Shown: positions 11,343 to 22,253 of the stretch, piece by piece
How the letters are laid out: the number at the start of each line of letters is the position of its first letter
How positions within the stretch are numbered: the stretch's first letter is position 1
Assembly (NCBI GenBank): GCA_019022495.1
Contig: JAFEKR010000007.1
Coordinates: 2,232,001-2,296,000, forward strand
Origin: Epichloe hybrida
Lineage: Eukaryota; Ascomycota; Sordariomycetes; Hypocreales; Clavicipitaceae
Direction: 5' to 3'
DNA length: 64,000 nucleotides
Translations under genes and position numbers: made by a program
Notes under the pieces: generated by a model
What the model saw: the letters and a program-made list of their open reading frames with translations, nothing else
Told to the model about the DNA's origin: nothing
The model's database searches: none

Positions 11343-11579
11343 TTCACCTCCCTGACCGGCTCAGTCCATATTGTTTTCGTTGTTTGCTGATGATGATCTA
11401 GGGCCCTAGAAAGAGTCCTAGCCCAGAGTCCTACGACTTGTTCTCACCCACTCGATCTTAACGAGCTCGATGCACGCCTACGTGGCATATCCAGCGGCAA
11501 CGGCATCTTCTCCCAAGCTCGACCACGAACTCTCGAGAGATCAAGATCTGCTATCCGCCCCATCGACCTAGTAGAGACA

Positions 11580-13082
11580 ATGGCCAGAGTCGGCGAGACG
11601 GAGGCTTACCACGACCTTTTCCACGATGGTGGCCGCCCATTATATTCGATAGACCTTCTGGAACGGGTGTTAAAGTACTCGGAGGACTATTGCGATATGC
11701 TGCGACCTTGGCAAAGCCCTTGTGACCCAAAGTCGTGGAAGGTGTTTCGGAGACAGTTGCAGAGATGGCAGGATTTCCGCAAATGGCAATACGACAACCG
11801 AGATCTTGAAGACGACGATGGTGGTTTTTCGGCATATGTCGAACTAATACAGCATAGGACGAAGCGCTATTACACAGAGGATACAATGGACCGATATGCC
11901 AAGTGGTTAGCAGAAATTGAAGCGGACCCTTCACATCTCAAGTCAGGATGGGAACTTGATCAATGGGAGCGGGAACGGCAACGGTATTCCTGCAGAGAAT
12001 ATGGCTGCGAAGGGTTCTCCGATTACGCCAAAGCCGTCAAGCGCCGCCTAGCACGCCACAACTTCACCCGTCCTTTCCAACTCATGCAAGACCCCAAGCA
12101 ACAGGACAAGCTGACAACTTGGATTGAATACCTCAACTTCGAGTATTGGTGGTTTGACCTCTATACCGAAACAGTCGACCGCTTAAAGCCACACCACGAC
12201 AAGGCGTGGCAAGAACTTGTGGATTCCAAGGTGTTGAGGCCTCACGAGACCAAGGAATTCATACGGACCGACGCATCAGCGAGGCAGCGGCAGGCAGAGA
12301 AGGACCAGGCTTGGACGACTGTGCAGCGAGCAAAGTCGGAGGCTGGAAAAGTCTACACGCTGACCCAGAAGGATCCAGAACGTTCACGCATCCCCAAGAA
12401 AAGGCGTATATCGATGTTAGAAACTGCTACAGCTAAAATAAATGCGGCAAAAGACTGGCTGGAATCGGTCAAAAGGCGCAGCGACCATATCAGAGGCTTT
12501 ATCCAGGGGACGTTCGATTATGAGGATGCAAAGAAGGATGGTGCTCATCATAGCATTCTTTTGCAGTGGGTTCTGGAGCAAGTTCATTTGGTCGAGGCCG
12601 AGATGACCCAGTCCGAAACAAACGAGGCCAAGCGTGATTGGATACAAAGGAGGAAAAGGAAGTTCGACACCATTGAGGACGAATCTGAAAAGCGAGGCTT
12701 TAAAAGGCAGATGGTCGAATATCGGAAGTCGGACTCGGTTATGGAACACCACTTCAGAACTGCCCAAAACGAAGCTCAGCGCTCACAGACCAAAACGTCT
12801 TTAGCCGGACGTGCGGTTACCGCCTCTAATTCTTTTCAGGCGATGTCTCGGGAACCCCGTCGCAGTGCACGTATTGCGGCGCGCCGAAATGGTACTGGAA
12901 CGGCTCTCGCCCCTCAAGCTTGCGGACCAACATTGCGCCCAAGATCACTCGCGAAGCCCTGGGAACCCTTGATGCCTTCAGAGGACACGAGAGCTACAAT
13001 GACGAAGAGTGGGCTCAAGAGAAGCACTCGATGGGACCCGTCCAAGCCGAATAGGGCCTCAAAGAGGCATCCGCGTCGTTGA
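11580..13082 (+). CDS. Fungal accessory protein of unknown function, 500 aa
   Basis: Single-exon frame of 500 aa starting MARVGETEAYHDLFHDGG. It is rich in Trp, Arg, Glu and Lys, with long predicted helices: WKVFRRQLQRWQDFRKWQ, WIEYLNFEYWWFDLY and RDWIQRRKRKFDTIEDE. There is a basic, possibly nuclear C-terminus (RRSARIAARR, SKRHPRR). The pattern matches a multi-copy hypothetical family that I have seen in variable regions of Hypocreales genomes, sometimes labelled by transfer as ankyrin-like, but no ankyrin repeat, catalytic motif or membrane segment is visible here. The helical Trp-rich repeats suggest a scaffold or nucleic-acid-associated protein, which is inference only. The FHA kinase upstream and LINE remnants downstream mark this as an accessory segment. 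Confidence 0.7.
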   Translation: MARVGETEAYHDLFHDGGRPLYSIDLLERVLKYSEDYCDMLRPWQSPCDPKSWKVFRRQLQRWQDFRKWQYDNRDLEDDDGGFSAYVELIQHRTKRYYTEDTMDRYAKWLAEIEADPSHLKSGWELDQWERERQRYSCREYGCEGFSDYAKAVKRRLARHNFTRPFQLMQDPKQQDKLTTWIEYLNFEYWWFDLYTETVDRLKPHHDKAWQELVDSKVLRPHETKEFIRTDASARQRQAEKDQAWTTVQRAKSEAGKVYTLTQKDPERSRIPKKRRISMLETATAKINAAKDWLESVKRRSDHIRGFIQGTFDYEDAKKDGAHHSILLQWVLEQVHLVEAEMTQSETNEAKRDWIQRRKRKFDTIEDESEKRGFKRQMVEYRKSDSVMEHHFRTAQNEAQRSQTKTSLAGRAVTASNSFQAMSREPRRSARIAARRNGTGTALAPQACGPTLRPRSLAKPWEPLMPSEDTRATMTKSGLKRSTRWDPSKPNRASKRHPRR

Positions 13083-14112
13083 CGGCATGTCGTTAACTTG
13101 GGCTATGGCAGTCATACTGTCGGACTCGCGGTTCGATGAATGTCATGATAGTATGGATCGGTACTGTCAGTGCACCGTTGCAAAACAGCCCCAGTTGCTC
13201 TCTCTAGGTCCGGCAACGCCGTTCAAAGAAAGCCTACAAACAAACCAGGTATGCTGACAGGTAAGGAACTAAGCTCCCCGTGGACCCTGTCGACAATTTA
13301 CAGATATTCTAACGAATTTGCGAAGCTGCTCGTGTTGTGTCGCCATGGTGTCTGTTGGAGGGTCGAGGCTACCGGTCGCGGAGCTGGTAGATTCGGTAAC
13401 GACGTCCCAGGTGAGAGGGCGTTATTTTTTTGGGGGAACAAGCGCTACGACATGAAAAGTTTGATCTCTTCTGGATCGACGTTTCTGGGTCAGGTGAGGT
13501 TAGAGGTCGCAGAATGTCGCAACGGAGGGTACCATGGCTTGCACGAGAAGCCAGAAGTCGAGTCTCGAAAGCCATGGGGTTTATTCAGTCTCGGTACCCA
13601 TATTGAGATAACCAGACCTACGCATGTCTCTTTCCCACGTGGCTTGCCCGAACTCATTCATCAGCAGTTCCTCAGCCTCTTCGAACGCCCGTTTTTCCCG
13701 ACCTGGCCCCCTCCGTCGTTTATGTGCGAATACGTACTACTCATCTTAAAAAGGCGTAGTCGTCGTGTTCTCCGGGTTCATGGGATGTGCGAGACGAGGA
13801 CTTGGCACCTAACTAGAGAAAATTTGGATTGATGGTTCTGCACATGCTGTATCTATAATTTGTCTCAATATGACACATTTCGTGTCGTGTTATGGACCAG
13901 ATACATCGTCCAATTTAGGTTCTGGCGATGGTAGTGACCGGTCTCCCGGTCAATGGATGATAGGGTGCCAGAGCCGGGCGGCAAAGAAAAAACCGCGCCC
14001 TGTCCAGTCCGGCCCTTTCGAGATGGCCAGCGCTTGCAAGCGCCAATGAGATGTCGGGGCCGGGCCGGGGCCGGGCGGTGGTCGCCGGCCTTGGAGCAGT
14101 CAGCGAGCAGCC
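13083..14112. other. Intergenic region, no supported gene
   Basis: A frame on the plus strand (13170-13832) is long but lacks motifs or protein-like composition. A G4-type run lies at 14056-14075. The right end borders the LINE remnant. Confidence 0.4.
14056..14075 (+). other. Potential G-quadruplex motif
   Basis: Four runs of three or four G separated each time by CC: GGGG-CC-GGG-CC-GGGG-CC-GGG. This satisfies the G3+ N1-7 rule with minimal loops. Its effect is not known; it lies beside the truncated end of the LINE fragment. Confidence 0.5.
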
Positions 14113-14550
14113 TTATCCTTGGGTCGTCGATCCATCTTTCCTCTTCAAAGGTGGCACCTTATCGCATACAGTGCCCTTACCTGCCTTGAGATATTTGGCC
14201 GTCTTCCAGATGTTGACATGATCGGAGAGGAAGTCGTCCCAGTGCGCTTTTCTCTGCGATCGAATGGCGTCATGGTACTCCTTGGCTGCTTCTTTGGCTC
14301 GCCTTTCGAGGTCTGGTTGCGCTTGGCCTGTTCGCCGTTGCGTTCTCGCCTGGTTGCGCCAGAATGTGTATACCCGCCGAAGTTGTGTCAGATGCTTGGT
14401 CCACCAGCGTTTCGCATACGGTGACGGCCTTGCTCGAGGCGTCAGTTCGTGGATGGCTTCCAGGACGACTCGCATCAGCTGGTCTGCCTGGGGTTGAACG
14501 TCGACGGCCCAGGGGGTAGGAATCGCAGATTGTCCTTCACCCGAGGGAGA
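14113..14550 (-). mobile_element. Truncated LINE (Tad1-like) ORF2 fragment
   Basis: The minus-strand frame reads PTPWAVDVQPQADQLM, then TPRARPSPYAKRWWT, TQLRRVYTFWRNQARTQRR and HWDDFLSDHVNIWKTAKYL. This is the linker between endonuclease and reverse transcriptase of fungal Tad1-clade non-LTR retrotransposons. The catalytic endonuclease part and the RT core are both missing: the frame stops soon after KDGSTTQG and has a TAG at its upstream end. It is therefore an internal fragment with no capacity to move. Base composition is normal, so it has escaped strong RIP. Confidence 0.8.
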
Positions 14551-14559
14551 TCCCTATAG

Positions 14560-14768
14560 GCCTTTACACAATCTGGCCACATTTCAACACGTTTGATACC
14601 TGACTCCCCAAGCCCCACGAATAATTCTCTTGTCACTTGCTGGTCAGCCTCGTGATAAGAGAATTATTCGTTGAGATACGAGAGTAGGCACTGTAACTCG
14701 CTAAGCGTATAGGCCCTTTAGGGCGTAATCCTTCTGGGTGAAATTAACTCATTCATTCATTCATTTAT
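14560..14768 (+). mobile_element. Probable LINE 3' end with TTCA repeat tail
   Basis: The stretch ends in GGGCGTAATCCTTCTGGGTG followed by AAATTAACTC and a (ATTC)n tail at 14750-14765. I associate this ending with the 3' UTR and tail of Tad1-type elements. It is in the opposite orientation to the ORF2 fragment, so two insertions, or one rearranged insertion, are present. It includes the hairpin described separately. Confidence 0.45.
14617..14671. repeat. 15-bp perfect inverted repeat (hairpin)
   Basis: ACGAATAATTCTCTT (14617-14631) and its exact reverse complement (14657-14671) are separated by 25 bp. In RNA this would form a stable stem; it lies in the likely LINE 3' UTR, where such stems can be recognised by the element's own reverse transcriptase (inference). 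Confidence 0.65.
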
Positions 14769-15200
14769 AACGCATTGAACTGGCGAACTTAGGTATGGTC
14801 CATTGGAATTCCAGGAACCCCCAGACCTCTCGATCCAGTCCAGTCCAAATTTTCAAAACTATAAATCCAGTCCATCCAAATCCAGTCCAACAAGATCGCT
14901 GACCTACGCCTGGAGACTCAGGCGAGACATGTCCTTCTTACCAGAAGACGACCCAAGAAGGATCGTTCAGCTCGCCGGTATACCAGATCTTGTCATTACT
15001 GCAGCTAACTATAACCTAGTAAATAAAGCATAGTAGCAAGAGACTCTTTAAATCTTATATAGTTAGAGAAATCAAAGGTAAGGGAACTATAGCACTATAT
15101 AATAAATTATAACTTATAATCTAAGGGACTAATAAATTCTACTAGTATAGTTCTTTCCTTTTTCTAGAAGAATAATATTCTCACTTTAAACGCTTATAAG
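14769..15200. other. AT-rich non-coding stretch
   Basis: Contains a local repeat of the word ATCCAGTCC (about 14834-14890) and an AT-rich, TpA-rich second half (15040-15200) that looks RIP-mutated. No gene was recognised. Confidence 0.45.
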
Positions 15201-15376
15201 TGTTACGTGCTAGAATTAACAATTGGCCTGTCACCAAGGATGTGGCCTGCCGTTGCCGAGGATGTGGCCTGCACGTGACCTAGAGCCCCTATATTAGATG
15301 ATAGCTCTGACCTCTAGCTAGTTAAATCTAACAACAACCTTCACACTCCTTTTATCTTACGTTTCATATTGTAACA
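15201..15376 (+). repeat. 5' LTR of the compact element
   Basis: 176 bp, TGTTACG...GTAACA. It contains a CACGTG E-box-like word and a TATATTAGA TATA-like region about 90 bp before its end, consistent with a promoter. It shares long blocks with the copy at 16744, for example CTTCACACTCCTTTTATCTT. Confidence 0.8.
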
Positions 15377-15378
15377 AG

Positions 15379-15385
15379 TGGTAGC
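15379..15385 (+). promoter_or_regulatory. Candidate primer-binding site
   Basis: TGGTAGC begins two bases after the left LTR and matches the complement of the CCA-tailed 3' end of initiator tRNA-Met used by many Ty1/Ty3-type elements. The match beyond seven bases is not evident. Confidence 0.45.
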
Positions 15386-15786
15386 AATTACTCTCCGATC
15401 GTTACCTCTAGCGCTTTTACTTCTTAACAAAAGCCACTAAACCTACATATTCGTCAACCAATCCACCAAGCCTGTCAAGCTATCCCTTTCGCTAGGCCTG
15501 ATAGTTCCTAGGCATCGCGCCTATCGTCAGATTCGTTGACCTTTGGTTCGACAATTAATCTGACTAATTGATTAAGCTATCCCTTTTGCTAAGCCTGATA
15601 GCTCCCTCAGGCATCGCTTCCATTAGATTCTTTGACCTTTGATTTGAAGACCTTCAATCTTTGAAGACCTCCGACCTTCGATTTGCTTCGACCGTTGATT
15701 TAAAGACCTTTGACCTTCGACCTTCGACCCGACCGTCAAATCTGACAAGTTCGTCAATTTCGATCCAATAAAGCTCGCTAGATACA

Positions 15787-16629
15787 ATGCTTCTCTTGCA
15801 CCAGCTAGATCAGTGCGAGCAACAGCGGTTACAGCAGCTTTATAAGCAAGATCATCAGCGCCGAACCTGTGGCATCTGCAGGAAGACCTTCCCTTCAAGA
15901 AATCAGGTCTTTCAGCACCTTAAGGGCCTATGCCCAGCCAGTCAGCAATATCAACAGATTCAACAGCAGCTAGTTCAGCAATTCCAGTGGCAGCAAGAAC
16001 AGCACCAACAGGACCTTCAGGACCTAAGGACCCGATATCTGTGGCAGCAGCAGCAATTACACCAGCAAATTCAACGGCAGCAGCAGCAAATTCAATGGCA
16101 GCAGCAGCAGATACAGGACCTTCAACAAAAGCTAGCAATAGAAGAGGATGACTTCCAACAGCTCGAAGACCTTGTCAAGGAAGTCTTTGAAGAACGCAAT
16201 GACCTTCAAAGGCAGCTAGCCTGTCAGCAAATTCGTCAGCCAACTCAACAGCCTGACCAAATTCGTCCTTTACAACGCTCGTTGCCTAGCCCTCTGCAAA
16301 GTTCGTTGCCTGACCCTTTGCAACGCCCGTTGACTAGCCAAGCTATCAATTATCAGATCTATCAGCCCAATCAATGTGACTATCTGTACGACTACCAATC
16401 TGATAGCGACTCGGATTATCAATCCAACCGCCGACCTGACCGTCAACCTGACTGTCAATCTGATCAATCCGACGATCAAATTGACTATGATTCAGAGCGC
16501 CCTGTTGACTTGCACCTTGAATCAGATGTACAGTTTGACAATCAATCCGACCGCTATAGTTACAGATCCCGTAGGTCAAGTTATCAACCTGACCAATTCG
16601 ATGACCGATTTGATGACCGTCAGACCTGA
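15787..16629 (+). CDS. Gln-rich coiled-coil protein with C2HC finger (gag-like)
   Basis: 280 aa, and the only long frame between the two LTRs. Near the N-terminus it has a zinc-finger-like motif, CGICRKTFPSRNQVFQHLKG followed by L-C, spacing C-x2-C-x12-H-x4-C. It is followed by a glutamine-rich coiled coil (about residues 55-125, runs such as QQQQIQWQQQQIQDLQQ), a Gln/Pro segment and a C-terminal third of Asp/Ser/Tyr/Arg repeats (DYQSDSDSDYQSNRRPDR). FPSRN-type fingers occur in gag or gag-pol leaders of fungal LTR elements, so a structural or nucleic-acid-binding role in particle formation is the likeliest reading, but I cannot name a family. The frame has no stop although it lies next to heavily RIPped sequence. 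The alternative is a host protein captured by the element. Confidence 0.6.
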   Translation: MLLLHQLDQCEQQRLQQLYKQDHQRRTCGICRKTFPSRNQVFQHLKGLCPASQQYQQIQQQLVQQFQWQQEQHQQDLQDLRTRYLWQQQQLHQQIQRQQQQIQWQQQQIQDLQQKLAIEEDDFQQLEDLVKEVFEERNDLQRQLACQQIRQPTQQPDQIRPLQRSLPSPLQSSLPDPLQRPLTSQAINYQIYQPNQCDYLYDYQSDSDSDYQSNRRPDRQPDCQSDQSDDQIDYDSERPVDLHLESDVQFDNQSDRYSYRSRRSSYQPDQFDDRFDDRQT

Positions 16630-16743
16630 CGATCTATCTGACTGAACTCCCTTGCAAGAGCCCGCTTCCTAGCTTGTTGCAAATTCGTTAGATCTTGTTA
16701 GATAGCTGGGACAGCTATCTCTTTTATCCGTGGTGCCCGCATT

Positions 16744-16928
16744 TGTTACGTGCTAGAATTGACGATTGGGCTGTCATCTAGGATGTGGCCTGTCAGTACC
16801 ACAAGACCTCGGATGTGGCTAGCACGTGACCTAGAACCCCTATATTAGAGGATAGCTCTGACCTCTAGCTCGTTGAATTTGAAGAACAACCTTCACACTC
16901 CTTTTATCTTACGTTCCATATCGTAACA
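16744..16928 (+). repeat. 3' LTR of the compact element
   Basis: 185 bp, the direct-repeat partner of 15201-15376. It begins TGTTACGTGCTAGAATTGAC and ends TCGTAACA. The two differ by scattered substitutions and small indels, not only C-to-T changes. Confidence 0.8.
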
Positions 16929-16980
16929 AAAATAAAGAAAAATAAAGTAATAAAATAAAGGAGATGTAGTATTAAGGTTA

Positions 16981-17250
16981 TGTCACGGCTTGCACCAAAA
17001 GGTTAAGAACGAAGTGATAGCTAAGACTATCGCAGTCACTGCTAGATAGATGCTAGCTAGGGGCGGGTGCGTAAAGGTTTTAATCTCTAACCTAGCACTA
17101 ATAATATATGTAGTCTTTAATAAGTACCTTACTCTATAAGCATATAGCTATCTTATAGCTAGCTAGCCTCTTTATTATTTATATAGCCTAAAGGTTCTCT
17201 AAAGACTTACTTTAATAAACATCCTATCTTTAACCTCTACGCTCCTAATA
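16981..17250 (-). repeat. Left LTR of the outer Gypsy element
   Basis: 270 bp, starts TGTCACGGCTTGCACC. Its first ~110 bp keep normal GC; the rest shows C-to-T and G-to-A changes relative to the right LTR (for example TTATATAGCC against CCGCATGGCC). It is the 3' LTR in the element's own (minus-strand) orientation. Confidence 0.92.
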
Positions 17251-19854
17251 TAATACCCCCCCTATATATAATTAACCTTAATTATAAAATAAGCTACTTA
17301 CTTAGGGCGTGGTTACTATATTAGAGCTTTATAAGGAAAAATAAGATAAGGCACCTTATATCTAGACATATAGGTAAATAAAAAGAAATAATAATAATAA
17401 TGCCACTAATTAAAAACAACCCCTTATTATAGTTAGTAATATTCTAATAGTAGCTTACATATAGCTTTACTATAGTAAAATAAATGTTATTGCCTATTAC
17501 ATAGCTAGAAAAAACAATATAGATAACCTATATTAATTTTTATAATTAGTTAAATAAATAAGGTACTTAATGCTAGGGTTCTAAATAGTCTAACTAGAGG
17601 GCTTATATTATAATTACTATAAGCTTATAGCTATTAGGTATATGTGCGTTTAGTAGTGCTAATAGTTATTATTATAATTTATAAATCACCTATATATAAT
17701 ACGTTAGATTACTTAAGGGGTCTAGGGTTAATATAAAAGAGACTAATTTTTCCCCTTTTCTATACTTTTCCTTTCTTTTATAATATCCCTTAACCTTATA
17801 AGTTACCCTTACTAGCTAAGCAGTAGCTCTCTTATTACTATTACTTAGTAGTTACTAATCTCTTTTAGTCCCTAATTATTATTATTATTTATTATTATTT
17901 ATCTTAGTTTCTTACCTTTATCTAGCTTATAAGTTTATACTCTTATTAGTATAACTTCCTTATCTAGTCTATTATAGCTAACTTATAGCTAGTTTACTAT
18001 ATCTAAGTCTTATACTTAAACTCTGCCTTTATTAACGCCTTAAGAAGATCTATTAACTAAGAAATCTCCTATAAAGTCTCCTTAAAAGCAAACTTCTTCT
18101 AAAATCTTATTATAAGTTTATTATATTCTTATAGTATCTTTATTTCTAACTTACTACTAGTAAAATAACTTTAAAGAAGATTCTATATATATACTATTAT
18201 TAGTAAGTAATAATATAGAATATCCTCCTAAAAAACAGTACTTATAAGATTCTAGGATACCTTATTAATAAAAAAACCTTCCTAGCTAAATATAATAAGT
18301 CTTTAAGTATAATATCTTTACTTACTTACTACTTCTTTATAGCTAATATTTAATAGGCTATTTAATAAAATATGCTTATTACTTCTAAAATAATAAAAAC
18401 TATATTATAGTATATCTTTCTTAACTAAAATTTACCTAGTTATTACTAATACGCTACTAGACTCTAGCTTAAATTACATAGCTTTATAATAGGCTATTTA
18501 AACTTATTAAAGCTACTCCTAAAGGCATCTATTACTATTAAAATAAAGTAAGTATAATCCTATTTCCTAGACACTAGATTACTACTAACTTACTACTAGC
18601 TTATTATAAAAATAAAGAAAAAGCTATAGAATACTATCCTAGTTTATAAAAATTCTAATAAGTATAGTTATATTTACTATACTTAAATATTTACTAATAC
18701 TACTTATAAGGTAAAACATAATAAACACACTATAATAGCGCTACTAAGTAATACTATAAATCTAGAGACTTAGATTAATATTATAAACTACCTTTACTTT
18801 ATGGCCTAGAATATCCTAAAGGTAAGCTTTCTTAATATATATAGCTAATACTTAACTAACTTACTAGTAATTTACACTAAATGCTATTAATTTGCCTAAA
18901 TATATTAGTTTTATTAAGCTCCCTAGTACACTTTAGGTCTATATATATAAAGAGAGGGATTTTAATAATAAAGATACTTCTAAGGCCTCTTCCTCTATAG
19001 CTTCTATAGCTACTAATAATAATAAGGGACTAGTAGTCTTAAGGGCTAACTCTATTATAGAGGGATAGGTACTTAGTAGCTATATAATAGATTATTTAAG
19101 TTATCTAAGTAAATTAACTTTATTTTCTAATATCTTTAGTGTGTTAAGTTATAAAATATAACTACCTTATATTAACTTTATTACTTAGCTATTACTTATA
19201 GTTATTAATAATTTCTCTAGTAATAAAATCCCTTTTTAATACCTAAGAATTCTCTAAAGTATTATAGCCCTTCTATTTAACTAGATATTTATAATGCCTT
19301 TTATTATAGTAGTGTAAAATAATTCTCTTAACTTTAAACTCTTATTTATTATCTTTAATAGTATCTTATAGTAAGGATATATTTTCTATATCTATTAGGT
19401 TCCCTTTAAAAGGTTTAAGACTAGTAATATTAAATATATTATATAATTAAGTCTTAGGTAGTAATTTTAATTAATACACTAATCTATAACTTCTAATTAC
19501 CTTTTTAATCTTATAGGGGTCTAGATACTTTATAGCTAGCTTCTTACTAAGGTATCTTAGGTTAATATTTTTTATTAATAATAAAATATAGTTACTAACT
19601 TTAAACCTTATTAGAGTTCTCTTCTAGTTATAATATTTTTTATACTAAGTTTATAAGTTACTTAAAAGCTACTTAATTATAGTATGCTTCTCTCTTAGTG
19701 CTAAAATCTTACTTTTAGCTTAATTATTTACTAAAGGGATATTTACTATTACTTACTACAAACCTCTAGGATTATAACCTTATAATGCCTTTACTAGTGT
19801 GTAGCTATGCGTTAAGTAATTGCTTATATTATACGCAAATTACGCTATTAATAG

Positions 19855-20049
19855 GTTATCCGCCTAATTAGTCTATTTAGCATAAGTAAAAGCCCTTAAA
19901 TAATATTCTAAGACCTAGTTTAAACGTTTTATTTAACTATCTATCTAGGGGTGAAAAGTGGTGCTAAGTAGCTGCTTTATTATAAGAAGATAGCAAAAAG
20001 TTATCTAGAAACTACTAGTAAATGTGGAACCTTAGTCTATTATAATACC
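19855..20049 (-). pseudogene. Integrase core remnant of the outer element
   Basis: The minus-strand reading GSTFTSSFWITF-like, then LSTTFHP.ID and RLN.VLEYYLRAFTYA matches the second half of the Ty3/Gypsy integrase core: the D of DRGS, FHPQTDGQTER and the QYLRAF helix. Several codons are stops produced by Trp, Gln or Arg codon decay, so no protein is possible. Confidence 0.75.
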
Positions 20050-21989
20050 TTCTAGGGCTCTATAGTCTCTAAAAACATATTCTAAGAATATAATTACTAG
20101 CCTATCGCTAGTTAGTCACGTTAAAATAAGGATATAAATACCATATTTTGTGAAATAGTTAATAATAACTAAAATTACATTATAGGTTTAATTTAAATCT
20201 TTCACTAGTGAAAGTCTAGTAATAAAATCCATTAATAATTCTTAAAAGGGGTAATTAGGCACTAGTAATATAGCTAGTTTACTATATAGTTTATAATGCC
20301 TTAGTTTTAAAGTCTAATAATTTATATAAGTGCTAATATATACCTTTATATCTTTCTTTATTATTAGCTAATAATATTAGTTTATAATCTAATAAAGAGT
20401 TTTGCTCACTCCTTAGTGCCTAGTAGTAAGGTTATTATAAGTTAGTAATAAAATTTCTTTCCTTATACCTAGAGAAACAAAAACATGATTCTTAAACATT
20501 AATAGCTTAGAGAGTTTAATTAACTATATCTAGGACATAGCTAAATCACCGCTTTTAAGTAACTTTAATTAACCTATAGTAAAGTTATTACCTTACTATG
20601 CTTTATATAATAAGACTTAAATTAGGGGTTTTAATTTTAAGCTCTTTTCTAAAAAGTTAAAGTTAAACTTAGAAGAGGTTCTCTAAATAGATTAAATCCT
20701 AGCTATAATATCTCTATAAGTAATTAGTTTAATAAATGCTTCTAGTCTTATAGGGACATAGATAAGTAATATTTTTAAGGGGCGCCCTTGCCACTTACTA
20801 GTAATAACCTATGCTAGTCTATCCCTATTAGTAATAGCTAGTCTAATAGGAAAATTAAAATAATTAAGCACTAAATAATGCATACGCTAGGTACTAATAG
20901 TATTACTATAGCTAGCTTATTGCTTATTAACTAAAGTATAAAAAGTATTAAATAACCTTACTAATATAACTCTTCTAAGATTATCTAGATTATTAGGTTC
21001 TTTAGGAATATAGTTAAGTTATGATTTTTTAAAACCCTAGATATTAGTAGTATTATCGCAGCGTTATTGTAACTAACCATTAGTTATATTAAGTAACGTT
21101 TTTATAAAGCCTATGGCATTAATAATATTACTATAGTGTTCTTATCTCTTAGTATTTATAAATTTAGATAAAAAGGTAGGAAGTTATATAATTACTACTT
21201 TCTCTTTCCTTACCTTACTTATAAAATCTAGTCTTCTTAAAAGTAAGTTAGTAGGATTTAATTTCCTTATATAATATATAATCTTAAAGTTAAAAGGATA
21301 AAGCTTATTAAGCGTAGTTACCTACTTACTAGTAAGCTTAGGCTTTATAGTAAGGTACTTATAGTTTAAATAATCTATAATAACTTTAATTATATAAGCT
21401 AAATAAGCAAGATAGTGTCTCTATATGCGAAAAGCCTCTTCGATAGCTAATAATTCGCTATTAGGTATTAAATATTGTAATTTAGTATTAGTTATCTTTC
21501 TTAACATAAACGTAACTAGGTGCTAGTAACCTAGTACTAATATCATGAGTATAGCCCTAATTACATGTCTAGATGCATCTGTCTTCACTCTAAGATACGC
21601 AAGTAGGTTAAAATACACTAAAATTAGCGCTTCCTAAAATCTTTATTAAAGCTCTCTAAACGCTACTATCTTATAGGGTTTTAGTTTAAATATCACTAGT
21701 TAATTCCCTCTAAGGCAATCTATTAATAGAATAATAACTTTACTATACTATTTAATAAAACAGTGGTAAAATCTAGTAAAACCAAGAAATAACTAAATAT
21801 TAAAAACACTACGTGGTATTAGCTAGGTTGTAATTACTTTAACTCTTACTAGGTCTATTATAATACCTTTCTCTAATATCTTAAAGCCTAAAAATTTAAC
21901 TTCCTTAACTAAAAATTAACACTTCTTAAGGTTAATAAAAAGACTTACCTCTCTAAACCTATATAAAACTTATTTAACGTGCTCTATAT

Positions 21990-22253
21990 AATCTTTAACC
22001 TTGCTGCTATATATTAGCGTATTATCTAGATAGATAATGTAAGTCTTATTAATAAGTCCTTTAAGAGTATTGTTAATATACTCCTAAAAAGTCACTAGTG
22101 TGTTAACTAGTCTAAATAGTATTACTAGATATTTAAAGTAGCTATATTAATAATAGAACGCTATTTTCTACTTATTACCTAAGCGAATACGTAGCTAGTG
22201 GTACATATCTTTTAAATCTAGGACTATAAAAATAACTATGCTTGCTAATTAAT
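21990..22253 (-). pseudogene. Reverse transcriptase remnant of the outer element, distal part
   Basis: The reading DLKDMYH.LRIR then, further on, YIIYLDNTLIYSS is the palm of a Ty3/Gypsy reverse transcriptase. The second catalytic Asp of YLDD is Asn here. This piece is the direct continuation of the 29370-29570 piece, separated by the inner element. Confidence 0.75.

Larger units (their letters stand above)
15201..16928 (+). mobile_element. Compact LTR retrotransposon-like element with one ORF
   Basis: Two similar direct repeats (15201-15376 and 16744-16928) both start TGTTACGTGCTAGAATT and end in CGTAACA/TGTAACA-type sequence, the TG...CA form with TGTTAC/GTAACA inverted tips. The left one is followed after two bases by TGGTAGC, the usual start of an initiator-tRNA-Met primer-binding site. 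The 1.37-kb interior has one long frame (15787-16629) and no room for protease, reverse transcriptase or integrase. This is therefore a non-autonomous (TRIM-like or gag-only) element that would depend on another element's enzymes. No clear polypurine tract or matching target duplication was found (flanks ATAAG and AAAAT). The interior is not AT-flooded, unlike the Gypsy block 50 bp away. Confidence 0.75.

Noticed and set aside
13170..13832. 220-aa plus-strand frame
   Set aside because: Long but with no motif, odd composition and no splice context; likely chance in non-coding DNA.
15201..16928. CRISPR-like or tandem gene array reading of the repeats around the Gln-rich frame
   Set aside because: Only two long direct repeats with TG...CA ends and a primer-binding site; this fits LTRs, and CRISPR is not expected in fungi.
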